From: Acidicapsa acidisoli
GTDB taxonomy: Bacteria > Acidobacteriota > Terriglobia > Terriglobales > Acidobacteriaceae
NCBI RefSeq assembly: GCF_025685625.1
Contig: NZ_JAGSYI010000002.1
Span: 744,001 to 808,000, forward strand
Direction of reading: 5' to 3'
Length of the DNA: 64,000 bases
Each line of letters begins with the position of its first letter. Within the stretch, counting starts at the first letter, position 1. The translations under genes were made by a program, and so were the position numbers. The notes beneath the pieces were generated by a model. The model saw only the letters and a list, made by a program, of their open reading frames with translations. It was not told where the DNA came from and did not search any database. Positions 25,010 to 32,032 of the stretch are shown one piece after another.

Positions 25010-25980
25010 CCCACCGGCACCAGCGAGGTATCGACGGGTTTGTAGGTTGGCGCCATTTCCATTCTTACTGGTGTCGGTGTAGGCGATAAGTGCTGTATCT
25101 GCTGGCTGGACTCGAAGCGTACGAGCGCATCTTTTTGATCAAAGGTGAAGGTGAAGTTCTGCATTGCGCTGGAGCCGAAGTTTGCAAGCGGAAAAGCGGG
25201 ATTGATCTCGACGAAGGGCCGCAGGAATATGTAGTTACCGAAGTGGAGGTCCGAAGTAAGGCGGGCGGCTTTGAGTTCGAAGCGCGACGAGAGGGATTGT
25301 CCAATGCCGAAGAGCGATGGCGCGTTGTCGAAGTTGAGATGAGAGGCAATCTTCTCGGGAAGGCTGAGTCCGGTGCCGCCGGAGTCGATTTGCGCGTCAA
25401 TCTGAAGCGATCCGATGTGCAGTGGGACGATCGGGATGCCGTCGGGCATGCGGAAGGGCAAGACGGATCGCTCACCGTCCGGCTCCAGCGATCCGGAAGA
25501 GAGCGCCATGCGATGGTTTGGATAATCCAGGGTAAGGAGATAGTCACGAAAGAGCTCGAACCCGAGCAACCCGTCGCAGACGCCATCGGCGTCGCTGAGA
25601 GAATGTCTTGCGGCCTTGACATCGCGGAAGACGACGCCGGCAACCTCAAGGGATTGAATCATAACCAGCGGCACTCTTTGTCCGCCTTGTTTGCTGGCGT
25701 CGCTCAGGTGGACATAGCCAGTGACAGGCAGCCCGAGTTCGTCGGCCAGTTCCCCGGTTACGAATGCTTCGGCGCCGGTTCCTGTGTCGATGACGAAGCG
25801 GAAGGGACCTTTGCCGTTGACCGACACCATGACAAACGGCTTGTCATGGGTCAGTTCCATTGGGGTCGACAACGGGACGATCTGAGAAGCAGTCTTAGAT
25901 GCGGTCTGGGCTGCCAGTGCCGCGGCGATGAAGCCCGCAGTTATCACGATTGCACAAATCCGGGGAAAGAACCTGGACAT
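25006..25980 (-). CDS. Secreted retropepsin-like aspartic protease
   Basis: 324 residues. A signal peptide is evident (ICAIVITAGFIAAALAAQ). Two half-domains follow. The first has RFVIDTGTGAEAFV (DTG near residue 66) and the second has AQIDSGGTGLSLP (DSG near residue 198), so one chain carries both active-site Asp residues, unlike single-domain retropepsins. A GLLGFELFRDYLLTLDYPNHRM segment between them is typical of bacterial pepsin-retropepsin-like proteins. It is probably periplasmic; the substrate is unknown. ATG at 25980. It lies 249 bp downstream of the reverse transcriptase on the same strand. The intervening DNA contains an 11-bp inverted repeat. Confidence 0.8.
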   Translation of the reverse strand: MSRFFPRICAIVITAGFIAAALAAQTASKTASQIVPLSTPMELTHDKPFVMVSVNGKGPFRFVIDTGTGAEAFVTGELADELGLPVTGYVHLSDASKQGGQRVPLVMIQSLEVAGVVFRDVKAARHSLSDADGVCDGLLGFELFRDYLLTLDYPNHRMALSSGSLEPDGERSVLPFRMPDGIPIVPLHIGSLQIDAQIDSGGTGLSLPEKIASHLNFDNAPSLFGIGQSLSSRFELKAARLTSDLHFGNYIFLRPFVEINPAFPLANFGSSAMQNFTFTFDQKDALVRFESSQQIQHLSPTPTPVRMEMAPTYKPVDTSLVPVG

Positions 25981-26040
25981 AACTGTGCCCCTTACGGCCT
26001 CTGCTTTCTATGCACCCGACCGGCAAACCATCGAAAGGTA

Positions 26041-26090
26041 GGCAGAAACAGCATCGCCTTGAATTCGGGAAATGCGGTCCTGTTTCTGCC
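26041..26090 (-). repeat. 11-bp perfect inverted repeat between RT and protease genes
   Basis: GGCAGAAACAG (26041-26051) and CTGTTTCTGCC (26080-26090) are exact inverted copies around a 28-nt spacer. GCAT and ATGC inside the spacer (from 26051 and 26072) could extend the stem in an alternative fold. It lies 140 bp past the RT stop and 60 bp before the protease ATG on the minus strand. No T-run follows, so it is not a classic terminator. It may be a leader structure, or part of an RT-associated RNA. Confidence 0.55.
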
Positions 26091-26229
26091 CCATGCCGCA
26101 ACGGAGGAAGCCGGCATCCTCTCAATTTATGACTCGCCAAGCAGGAAGAGGCAATAGCCACTCTGACGCTGTTTGCCATAGCCACAGGTGAACTTGAAAG
26201 AGGAATGGACGCGGCCGGTGAGAGGTAAG

Positions 26230-27690
26230 TCACTTCCATTGAATTTGTTGGAATAATTTACGCAGACGCTTGCCTTTGGCGGGATGGATCATTTCTACGA
26301 AGCTGACGCGTCCCTCTAGATGGAGTTGGAACTGGGGACGGGATTCTCGGTTCTGACTTTCCGGACCATTGCGGATGCAGTTATGGAGGATCGCTTTGAG
26401 GCGGTCGAAGTCGCCGCGCACCAGATTGACGTGCTTATTTACAACGAGGCCGGCAAGATATTGGCGGACGCCCTGGCGCATGAGGCGCGTCTTCCGATGA
26501 TGGACGCGAAAGCCTTCCTCGGCAAGGATTGCGGCGGCTTGGATGGCAAAACGCGGCAGGCATTTCTCGAAGACTTCGCCGCCGGAGAATGCCAGGTCGT
26601 CGGCATAGCGGGTATAAGTTGCGCCGCATGACTGCGCAAGGCCATTTAGGCGGCAATCGAGGTGGTACGTACAGATGTTCGCAAGCGCCGGCGATGTGGG
26701 CGCCCCCTGAGGAAGATGAGGGCGGGAATAGAGCCGTATGGCTTCGGCTATCTCTGAACGATTCAGCTTCGTGCCGAGCTCCGGGCTGCTCTCAGACCAA
26801 ATGCTACGCGGTGCGGCGTTGGTGCAGATGCCGCCCAGCAGGTCGGCGACGGACTCGGGATAGCCTGCGGTGCGAAAGATGGTCTGAATTCTGCAGGCTG
26901 TGAAGGATGGGAAAAAATCCTGCAAATCCATACGGAGAACCACTCTCCGGCCCGCGTGAGGGGCGGCAAACGTCTTGATGGAACGCCCTTTGACGAATCC
27001 GTGCCCCGTCGGATGAATGGGGATGTTGTCGAGGATTTTGGTGAGAATCTGGCGCTGGATAATCTTAAGATGCTGCTTTGGCGATTCGATGAGCCGAAGT
27101 CCGCCCGAGTTCTTGCCAACGACTCGATAGTGATAATGACATAGGCGGGAAGCGCTGTTCGCGGCACCGTTGACGGAGCCATGTTTCGGTCCGAGCCCTT
27201 TCAGATTGGCGAACCATTCCAACTCCGAGACGCTGAGATGAAGCCAGTCGGCGAGGGATCTCACGGATTCGATGGCGGGGATGCTCCAGTTTACGGCGGA
27301 TGGGACGGGTTGCATCCGTTGGGGCGCGGCGAGCAAGTCGGCTACGGATAGCTCGGGATATCGTGCGAGGGCGCGATGTAGGCCGTGATCGCGTTTCAGG
27401 AAGTCCAGGACCTCCTGACGTCTTGGCCGGAGCTTGTTTTCGAAGTTCTCGCGGTATCTGCGCGCCAGGGGCGTCAGCCAGCGCCATTTCCTGCCGAGGG
27501 TCTGGCTGCAACGGAGGACGATTTCGTCGACGGAAGGCTCACCGGCGAGGATCGACCTTGCCAGCGCAATCAGCAGCAGCGGATTGGGCGCTTGAGTTGA
27601 CAGTGGAATGCTCCAACGAGTCTGTCCTTGCGAGAGCGGATCTGCGCATTCGCGCAGCGAGGCTCGCGCGACGAATTCCCAGTCATTCAC
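26230..27690 (-). CDS. Retron-like reverse transcriptase with N-terminal extension
   Basis: 486 residues from GTG 27690; an in-frame TAG upstream bounds the frame. Residues 1-180 form an extension without recognised domain (basic, helical). The RT fold runs from about 190 to 486: SGGLRLIESPKQHLKIIQRQIL, HGFVKGRSIKTF, catalytic Asp strand VVLRMDLQDFFPS near 255, LPQGAPTSPALAN near 327, YTRYADDLAFSG (YADD at 362-365), then GLVVNKHVNLVRGDFDRLKAILHN and the closing HLEGRVSFVEMIHP. These match retron RTs, not group II introns (no maturase or HNH region seen). The retron hallmark NAxxH reads FAAPH and the VTG triplet reads LAG. Length and extension recall the RT of myxobacterial retron Mx162 (reported at 485 residues). 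No adjacent effector gene is recognised. A structured upstream region may be its msr-msd RNA. Confidence 0.88.
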   Translation of the reverse strand: MNDWEFVARASLRECADPLSQGQTRWSIPLSTQAPNPLLLIALARSILAGEPSVDEIVLRCSQTLGRKWRWLTPLARRYRENFENKLRPRRQEVLDFLKRDHGLHRALARYPELSVADLLAAPQRMQPVPSAVNWSIPAIESVRSLADWLHLSVSELEWFANLKGLGPKHGSVNGAANSASRLCHYHYRVVGKNSGGLRLIESPKQHLKIIQRQILTKILDNIPIHPTGHGFVKGRSIKTFAAPHAGRRVVLRMDLQDFFPSFTACRIQTIFRTAGYPESVADLLGGICTNAAPRSIWSESSPELGTKLNRSEIAEAIRLYSRPHLPQGAPTSPALANICTYHLDCRLNGLAQSCGATYTRYADDLAFSGGEVFEKCLPRFAIQAAAILAEEGFRVHHRKTRLMRQGVRQYLAGLVVNKHVNLVRGDFDRLKAILHNCIRNGPESQNRESRPQFQLHLEGRVSFVEMIHPAKGKRLRKLFQQIQWK

Positions 27691-27728
27691 GATTCCCTGG
27701 GGTAGCCCCAGAGAGGCCGAAGTCGAGC

Positions 27729-27911
27729 CGCGAGGCCCGAGCTACGCCATGCTTGGAGCACTCCACCGTCAGCAAGATGATAACAAGACGGCCTTGGATA
27801 ACAAACGGTCTCATTTGCGAATGTGCGAACCGAAGCATCCGCCTCTTACCGACTTTGAAGTCGGCTTTATTCTGAACCGAAGGCGATGAACACGGATTGG
27901 GCCAACTCGCG
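27729..27911 (-). ncRNA. Candidate retron-type non-coding RNA (msr-msd) upstream of the RT
   Basis: Read on the minus strand, CGCGA-GTT-GGCCC (27911-27899) can pair with GGGCCTCGCG (27738-27729): ten base pairs with a 3-nt bulge, enclosing about 160 nt, like the a1/a2 repeats that close retron RNAs. Inside lie a 7-bp hairpin (CCGACTT/AAGTCGG, 27849-27864), CCGTC/GACGG arms (27766-27770 and 27787-27791) and a TGGAG/CTCCA stem (27754-27765). TTGTTATC and CTTCGGTTC each occur twice. The RT start is about 40 nt downstream, the usual retron order. No branching-G consensus was recognised, so this is tentative. Confidence 0.3.
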
Positions 27912-27916
27912 CATTT

Positions 27917-28957
27917 ATGATTGCGAACATGAGGAACACAGTCCGCTGGGGAGTACTCAGCACCGCAAATATCGGTCTCAAAAAAGTCATCCCTGGAATG
28001 CAGCAGGGCCAGCAGACGAGCGTCACGGCCATCGCGTCGCGCGATCTTGCAAAGGCTCAGGAGGCGGCTGCCGCGCTGGGTATCGCCAAGGTGTATGGGT
28101 CTTATGAGGAGCTGCTTGAAGATCCCGAAATCGACGCCATTTACAATCCGCTGCCAAATCAACTGCATGTACCGTGGACGATCAAGGCGGCTGAGGCGGG
28201 CAAGCATGTTTTATGTGAAAAGCCGATCAGCCTGACAGCTGCCGAGGCGGAGACACTGCTGGCTGTTCGCGCGCGAACGGGTGTAAAGATCGGTGAGGCG
28301 TTCATGATTCGCAGCTATCCGCAATGGCTGCGCGTTCGGGAGTTGCTGGACGAAGGCCGCATCGGAGAGCTTCGCTCGATCATGGGGTGTTTCAGCTATT
28401 TCAACGTCGATCCAGCCAATATTCGGAATATCGTCGAATCCGGCGGCGGCGGTCTGATGGACATTGGTTGCTACATGATCCATGCGTCGCGCTACGCCTT
28501 TGCGCAGGAGCCGGATCGCGTGGTTGGGCTGGTCGATCGCGATCCCGTGATGCAGACGGACCGGCTAACCTCGGCGATGCTCGATTTTGAAGGCGGCCAG
28601 TCGATTTTCACCTGCAGTACGCAGCTGGTGCCTTATCAGCGCATTCACTTTCTTGGCACGCGAGGACGGATCGAGTTGGAGATCCCATTCAATGCTCCGC
28701 CGGATCGGCCTACCCGGCTCTTTATCGACAGTGGCAAGGATGTCTTCGGCGGCGGAATCACGACAGAGACCTTCCCTGTCTGCGATCAGTACACGCTGCA
28801 GGGAGACGCGTTCTCGAAGGCAATTCTCGAAGATACCGAAGTTCCTGTTTCTGTAGAGGACGCGATTGGAAATATGGCTGTGATTGAGGCTATCTTTGCA
28901 TCGGGTGCTTCGGGGCAGTGGGAAGCGCCGAATCGATTCAAGAATCAGCACCCCTGA
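27917..28957 (+). CDS. Gfo/Idh/MocA-family NAD(P)-dependent oxidoreductase
   Basis: 346 residues. The Rossmann domain opens with VRWGVLSTANIGLKKVIPGM, a variant of the GxGxxG nucleotide motif, and contains the family EKPI block (HVLCEKPISLTAAEAETLL) with the catalytic-type Lys. The C-terminal GFO/IDH domain includes GGGGLMDIGCYMIHASRYAF and a large beta-sheet. Substrates in this family are mostly sugars and inositols, or pyrroline-type compounds in a few. It is first in a tight run with hydroxyproline epimerase, FAD dehydrogenase and DHDPS-family genes. An ATG at 27917 or 27929 could start it; neither has a clear Shine-Dalgarno. It is divergent from the RT region. Confidence 0.85.
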   Translation: MIANMRNTVRWGVLSTANIGLKKVIPGMQQGQQTSVTAIASRDLAKAQEAAAALGIAKVYGSYEELLEDPEIDAIYNPLPNQLHVPWTIKAAEAGKHVLCEKPISLTAAEAETLLAVRARTGVKIGEAFMIRSYPQWLRVRELLDEGRIGELRSIMGCFSYFNVDPANIRNIVESGGGGLMDIGCYMIHASRYAFAQEPDRVVGLVDRDPVMQTDRLTSAMLDFEGGQSIFTCSTQLVPYQRIHFLGTRGRIELEIPFNAPPDRPTRLFIDSGKDVFGGGITTETFPVCDQYTLQGDAFSKAILEDTEVPVSVEDAIGNMAVIEAIFASGASGQWEAPNRFKNQHP

Positions 28958-28959
28958 AG

Positions 28960-29916
28960 GTGAAGCTTATCCGCGATATACGCCGAATTTCGTTTCTCGA
29001 TTCGCATACCGAGGGCGAGCCAACGAGGCTTGTGCTTGCAGGAGGCCCCGATCTTGGCGCGGGCCCGATTGCTGCGCGGCTGGAGCGGTTTCGGCGGGAA
29101 CAGGATGAGTTTCGCTCGATGGTAGTCAATGAGCCGCGCGGTTCGGATGTGATTGTAGGTGCGCTGCTTTGCGAGCCAGTCGATGCGAGCTGCGCGGCTG
29201 GAGTGATCTACTTCAACAACGTGGGATATCTGGGCATGTGTGGCCATGGCACGATCGGATTGGTCGGTTCGCTGGCTTATCTGGGGCGAATTTCGGCTGG
29301 AGTGCACCGCATTGAGACGCCGGTGGGTGTGGTGTCGGCGACTCTGCACCCTGGCGGCAAGGTCACGGTGGGGAATGTTCCGGCGTATCGATTCCTGCGC
29401 GGTGTTTCGGTTGAGGTTCCGGGACATGGGAGGGTGACGGGCGATGTTGCGTGGGGTGGAAACTGGTTCTTTCTGGTGGAAGACCACGGCAAGGAGTTAT
29501 CGCTCCGATATGCCGAGGAATTGACAGAATTCGCGTGGAGTATTCGGCAGGTTCTGGCTGCTGCGGGGGTGACTGGGGCGGACGGCGCCGAGGTCGATCA
29601 CGTGGAGTTGTTCAGCCATTGGGATAGTGGCGATGCCGACAGCACGAATTTCGTTCTGTGCCCCGGCAAGACTTACGACCGCTCGCCCTGCGGGACGGGT
29701 ACTAGCGCGAAGCTGGCTTGCCTTTACGCAGACGGGAAGCTTGCGCCGGGCGAGGTTTGGAGGCAGCGCGGTATTCTTGGCGGGGTCTTTGAGGGAAGCT
29801 TCCGAGTGCAGGGTGATGCAATCCTGCCGAGCATTACCGGTTCGGCTTATGTGACGGCAGAGGGCTCGCTGCTGGTTGACCCTGAAGATCCATTTCGCGT
29901 GGGGATTGGCAAGTGA
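28960..29916 (+). CDS. Proline racemase family, probable 4-hydroxyproline 2-epimerase
   Basis: About 318 residues from GTG 28960, two bases after the preceding stop and giving the standard family start (RRISFLDSHTEGEPTRLVLAGG). A GTG at 28918 would add 14 residues overlapping the upstream gene. Both catalytic cysteines are present: GYLGMCGHGTIG near residue 90 and SPCGTGTSAKLA near 250. A Cys/Cys pair indicates epimerase or racemase rather than trans-3-hydroxyproline dehydratase, which has Thr at the second site. The predicted step is trans-4-hydroxy-L-proline to cis-4-hydroxy-D-proline in the cytosol. It overlaps the next gene by four bases (GTGA). Confidence 0.85.
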   Translation: MKLIRDIRRISFLDSHTEGEPTRLVLAGGPDLGAGPIAARLERFRREQDEFRSMVVNEPRGSDVIVGALLCEPVDASCAAGVIYFNNVGYLGMCGHGTIGLVGSLAYLGRISAGVHRIETPVGVVSATLHPGGKVTVGNVPAYRFLRGVSVEVPGHGRVTGDVAWGGNWFFLVEDHGKELSLRYAEELTEFAWSIRQVLAAAGVTGADGAEVDHVELFSHWDSGDADSTNFVLCPGKTYDRSPCGTGTSAKLACLYADGKLAPGEVWRQRGILGGVFEGSFRVQGDAILPSITGSAYVTAEGSLLVDPEDPFRVGIGK

Positions 29917-31052
29917 GGACGAGTTACGACGCGGTTGTCATCGGCGCGGGTATCGTCGGCGCAGCGTGCGCGATGGAGTTTGCGATTGAGGGCATGAGTG
30001 TCGCCGTGGTTGAGCGAGATGTTGTTGCCGGGGGTGCTACGGGCGCGGCGATGGGGCATGTTGTGGTAATGGACGATTCGCCGGCGCAATTTGCGCTCAC
30101 ACACTACTCGCAATCTCTCTGGCATGAGCTTGCTCCGGAACTGCCACTGGACGTCGAATACTATCGGCCGGGAACAATCTGGGTAGCGGCTGACGAGGAA
30201 GAGTGGGCTGAGGTTTGCCGGAAGCGGGAGTTCTATTCGGCGCATGGCGTTGCAGCGGAGTTGCTTGATGCAAAGCTCCTCGCCGCGGCTGAGCCAAATC
30301 TGCGGCGCTCCTTCCTGGGTGGCCTTCTTATGCCTGCTGACGCAGTTCTGAATCCGTCGCGTGGGGCAGCTTATCTTCTGGACAAAGCAAAACAGCAGCG
30401 GGCTGGAGTGGATGTTTTTCTCGGTCAGACGGTAATTTCGGCTGGGGATGGCGTTGTGTCATTACGGGACGGAACCCGGATTCATTCGCCGGTCATTGTC
30501 AACGCGACTGGCGCGGTTGCGCCTGAGCTGATGCCGGGGATTGCGGTGCGAAAACGCAAGGGCCATCTGATGATTACCGATCCTTGTCCGGGGTTTGCCA
30601 ATCATCAGTTGGTGGAGCTGGGCTACCTGAAGAGTGCGCATACTTCCGAGATGGATTCGGTTGCTTTCAATGTGCAGCCACGCAGGAACGGACAGTTGCT
30701 GATTGGGTCGTCACGGCAGTTTGATTCGGAGGACCCAGCTGTTGAGCAGCACATGCTGGATGCGATCATGGACCGGGCACGGCTGTATATGCCGGAGATT
30801 GGTTCGCTGAAGGTGTTGCGGGCGTGGACGGGTTTTCGCGCGGCAACGCCGGACAAGCTGCCGCTGATTGGACCAAGCGAAGATCCGACGGTGCTTCTCG
30901 CCACTGGACATGAGGGTTTGGGCATCACGACATCGCTGGCGACTGCGCGGTTGCTTGTCGATTTTATTGCGGGAAGACGGACCTCGACCCCGATTGACCC
31001 TTATCTGCCGAGCCGGATGACGAAAGACTCTTCCAGTGTGGGAAATGATTAA
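29913..31052 (+). CDS. FAD-dependent oxidoreductase, probable D-hydroxyproline dehydrogenase
   Basis: 379 residues of the DAO family. The N-terminal dinucleotide fold reads AVVIGAGIVGAACAMEFAIEGMSVAVVERD, and the C-terminal FAD contact reads RAWTGFRAATPDKLPLIGP with LATGHEGLGITTSLATARLL. The start is GTG at 29913, overlapping the epimerase stop as GTGA, which implies translational coupling. In the known pathway the epimerase product cis-4-hydroxy-D-proline is oxidised to 1-pyrroline-4-hydroxy-2-carboxylate by a flavoprotein of this kind, and the next gene is the matching deaminase. Glycine or sarcosine oxidase activity is an alternative on sequence alone. Confidence 0.82.
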   Translation: MRTSYDAVVIGAGIVGAACAMEFAIEGMSVAVVERDVVAGGATGAAMGHVVVMDDSPAQFALTHYSQSLWHELAPELPLDVEYYRPGTIWVAADEEEWAEVCRKREFYSAHGVAAELLDAKLLAAAEPNLRRSFLGGLLMPADAVLNPSRGAAYLLDKAKQQRAGVDVFLGQTVISAGDGVVSLRDGTRIHSPVIVNATGAVAPELMPGIAVRKRKGHLMITDPCPGFANHQLVELGYLKSAHTSEMDSVAFNVQPRRNGQLLIGSSRQFDSEDPAVEQHMLDAIMDRARLYMPEIGSLKVLRAWTGFRAATPDKLPLIGPSEDPTVLLATGHEGLGITTSLATARLLVDFIAGRRTSTPIDPYLPSRMTKDSSSVGND

Positions 31053-31064
31053 AGGAGAGACACG

Positions 31065-31985
31065 ATGAAATGGCAAGGCGTATTGCCCGCGATGACGACC
31101 TGCTTTGATGAAGAGCTGAAGGTCGATCACGCCTTCATGACGAGACATGCAAGTTGGATGCTAGACAGCGGCTGCACGGGAATTGTTTCGCTAGGTTCTC
31201 TGGGCGAAGCGGCGACGCTCAACTTTGATGAGAAGATCGCGATCCTGAAGAACATGGTCGCCACCGCGAACGGACGCGCGCCGATCGTCGCGGCGATTTC
31301 CGCGCTGTCGACTGTGGAAGCGGTATCGCTGGCAAAGGCTGCGGCGGATTGCGGATGCGAGGGACTGATGGTGCTGCCGCCTTATGTCTACCTCGGAGAC
31401 TGGCGGGAGATGAAGGCGCATGTGGCCGCAATCTTTGAAGCCACGCCGCTCTCGTGCATGCTCTATAACAATCCTGTCGCTTACGGAACGGATTTTCTTC
31501 CTGAGCAGATTCACGAGCTGGCGTCTGAACACCCTAACATGCAGGCCGTGAAGGAATCGAGCACGGATGTGCGGCGTATTGCGGCGATTCGCGCGATTGA
31601 GGATGGACGTTTGCAGATTCTGGTCGGCGTGGATGACCTGATCGTCGAAGGGATCGCTGCCGGCGCGACGGGATGGATTGCGGGACTTGTAAATGCTCTG
31701 CCTGTCGAGTCTGTCGCGCTCTTTGATCTTGCTACTCAGGGACGCGCCAGGGAATGCACTGGGGAAGCCTTTGAACTTTACCGATGGTTTCTGCCGTTGT
31801 TGCGTATGGACACGGTGCCGAAGTTCATCCAGTTGATCAAGCTGGTTCAACAGGAGGTGGGTGAAGGGAGCGCGCGTGTTCGACCACCACGTCTTGAACT
31901 AACAGGGAGCGAGTTGAATGCCGCGTGTGCAGTGATTCGTGCAGCGATTGAGAACCGGCCAAGCCTTATGGCCAAGGTTGAATAG
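31065..31985 (+). CDS. DHDPS-family protein, probable 1-pyrroline-4-hydroxy-2-carboxylate deaminase
   Basis: 306 residues, one class I aldolase-type TIM barrel. Family motifs are GIVSLGSLGEAATL near residue 40, LMVLPPYVYLGD, CMLYNNPVAYGTD (conserved Tyr) and MQAVKESSTDVRR with the Schiff-base Lys. The DHDPS pattern GTTGE is GSLGE here, pointing away from true lysine biosynthesis. Its position after epimerase and D-hydroxyproline dehydrogenase fits the deaminase that yields alpha-ketoglutarate semialdehyde. The last enzyme, a semialdehyde dehydrogenase, is not in this window. A strong AAAGGAG precedes the ATG 12 bp after the previous stop. Confidence 0.82.
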   Translation: MKWQGVLPAMTTCFDEELKVDHAFMTRHASWMLDSGCTGIVSLGSLGEAATLNFDEKIAILKNMVATANGRAPIVAAISALSTVEAVSLAKAAADCGCEGLMVLPPYVYLGDWREMKAHVAAIFEATPLSCMLYNNPVAYGTDFLPEQIHELASEHPNMQAVKESSTDVRRIAAIRAIEDGRLQILVGVDDLIVEGIAAGATGWIAGLVNALPVESVALFDLATQGRARECTGEAFELYRWFLPLLRMDTVPKFIQLIKLVQQEVGEGSARVRPPRLELTGSELNAACAVIRAAIENRPSLMAKVE

Positions 31986-32032
31986 AATTACGCAATTTTT
32001 ATGGACGTATCGGTAGCCTGAATGGATAAGCC

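Noticed and set aside
25090-26157. Long plus-strand open frame of 355 codons
   Set aside because: It is antisense to the retropepsin-like gene, whose signal peptide and DTG/DSG motifs are clear. The translation shows no domain.
26230-27690. Group II intron or diversity-generating retroelement
   Set aside because: No maturase or endonuclease region follows the RT core, the sequence pattern is retron-like, and I could find no template/variable repeat pair nearby by eye.
27683-28207. Minus-strand frame of 174 codons running into the RT start
   Set aside because: Most of it is antisense to the Gfo/Idh gene. The remainder covers the structured non-coding region, and no domain is visible.
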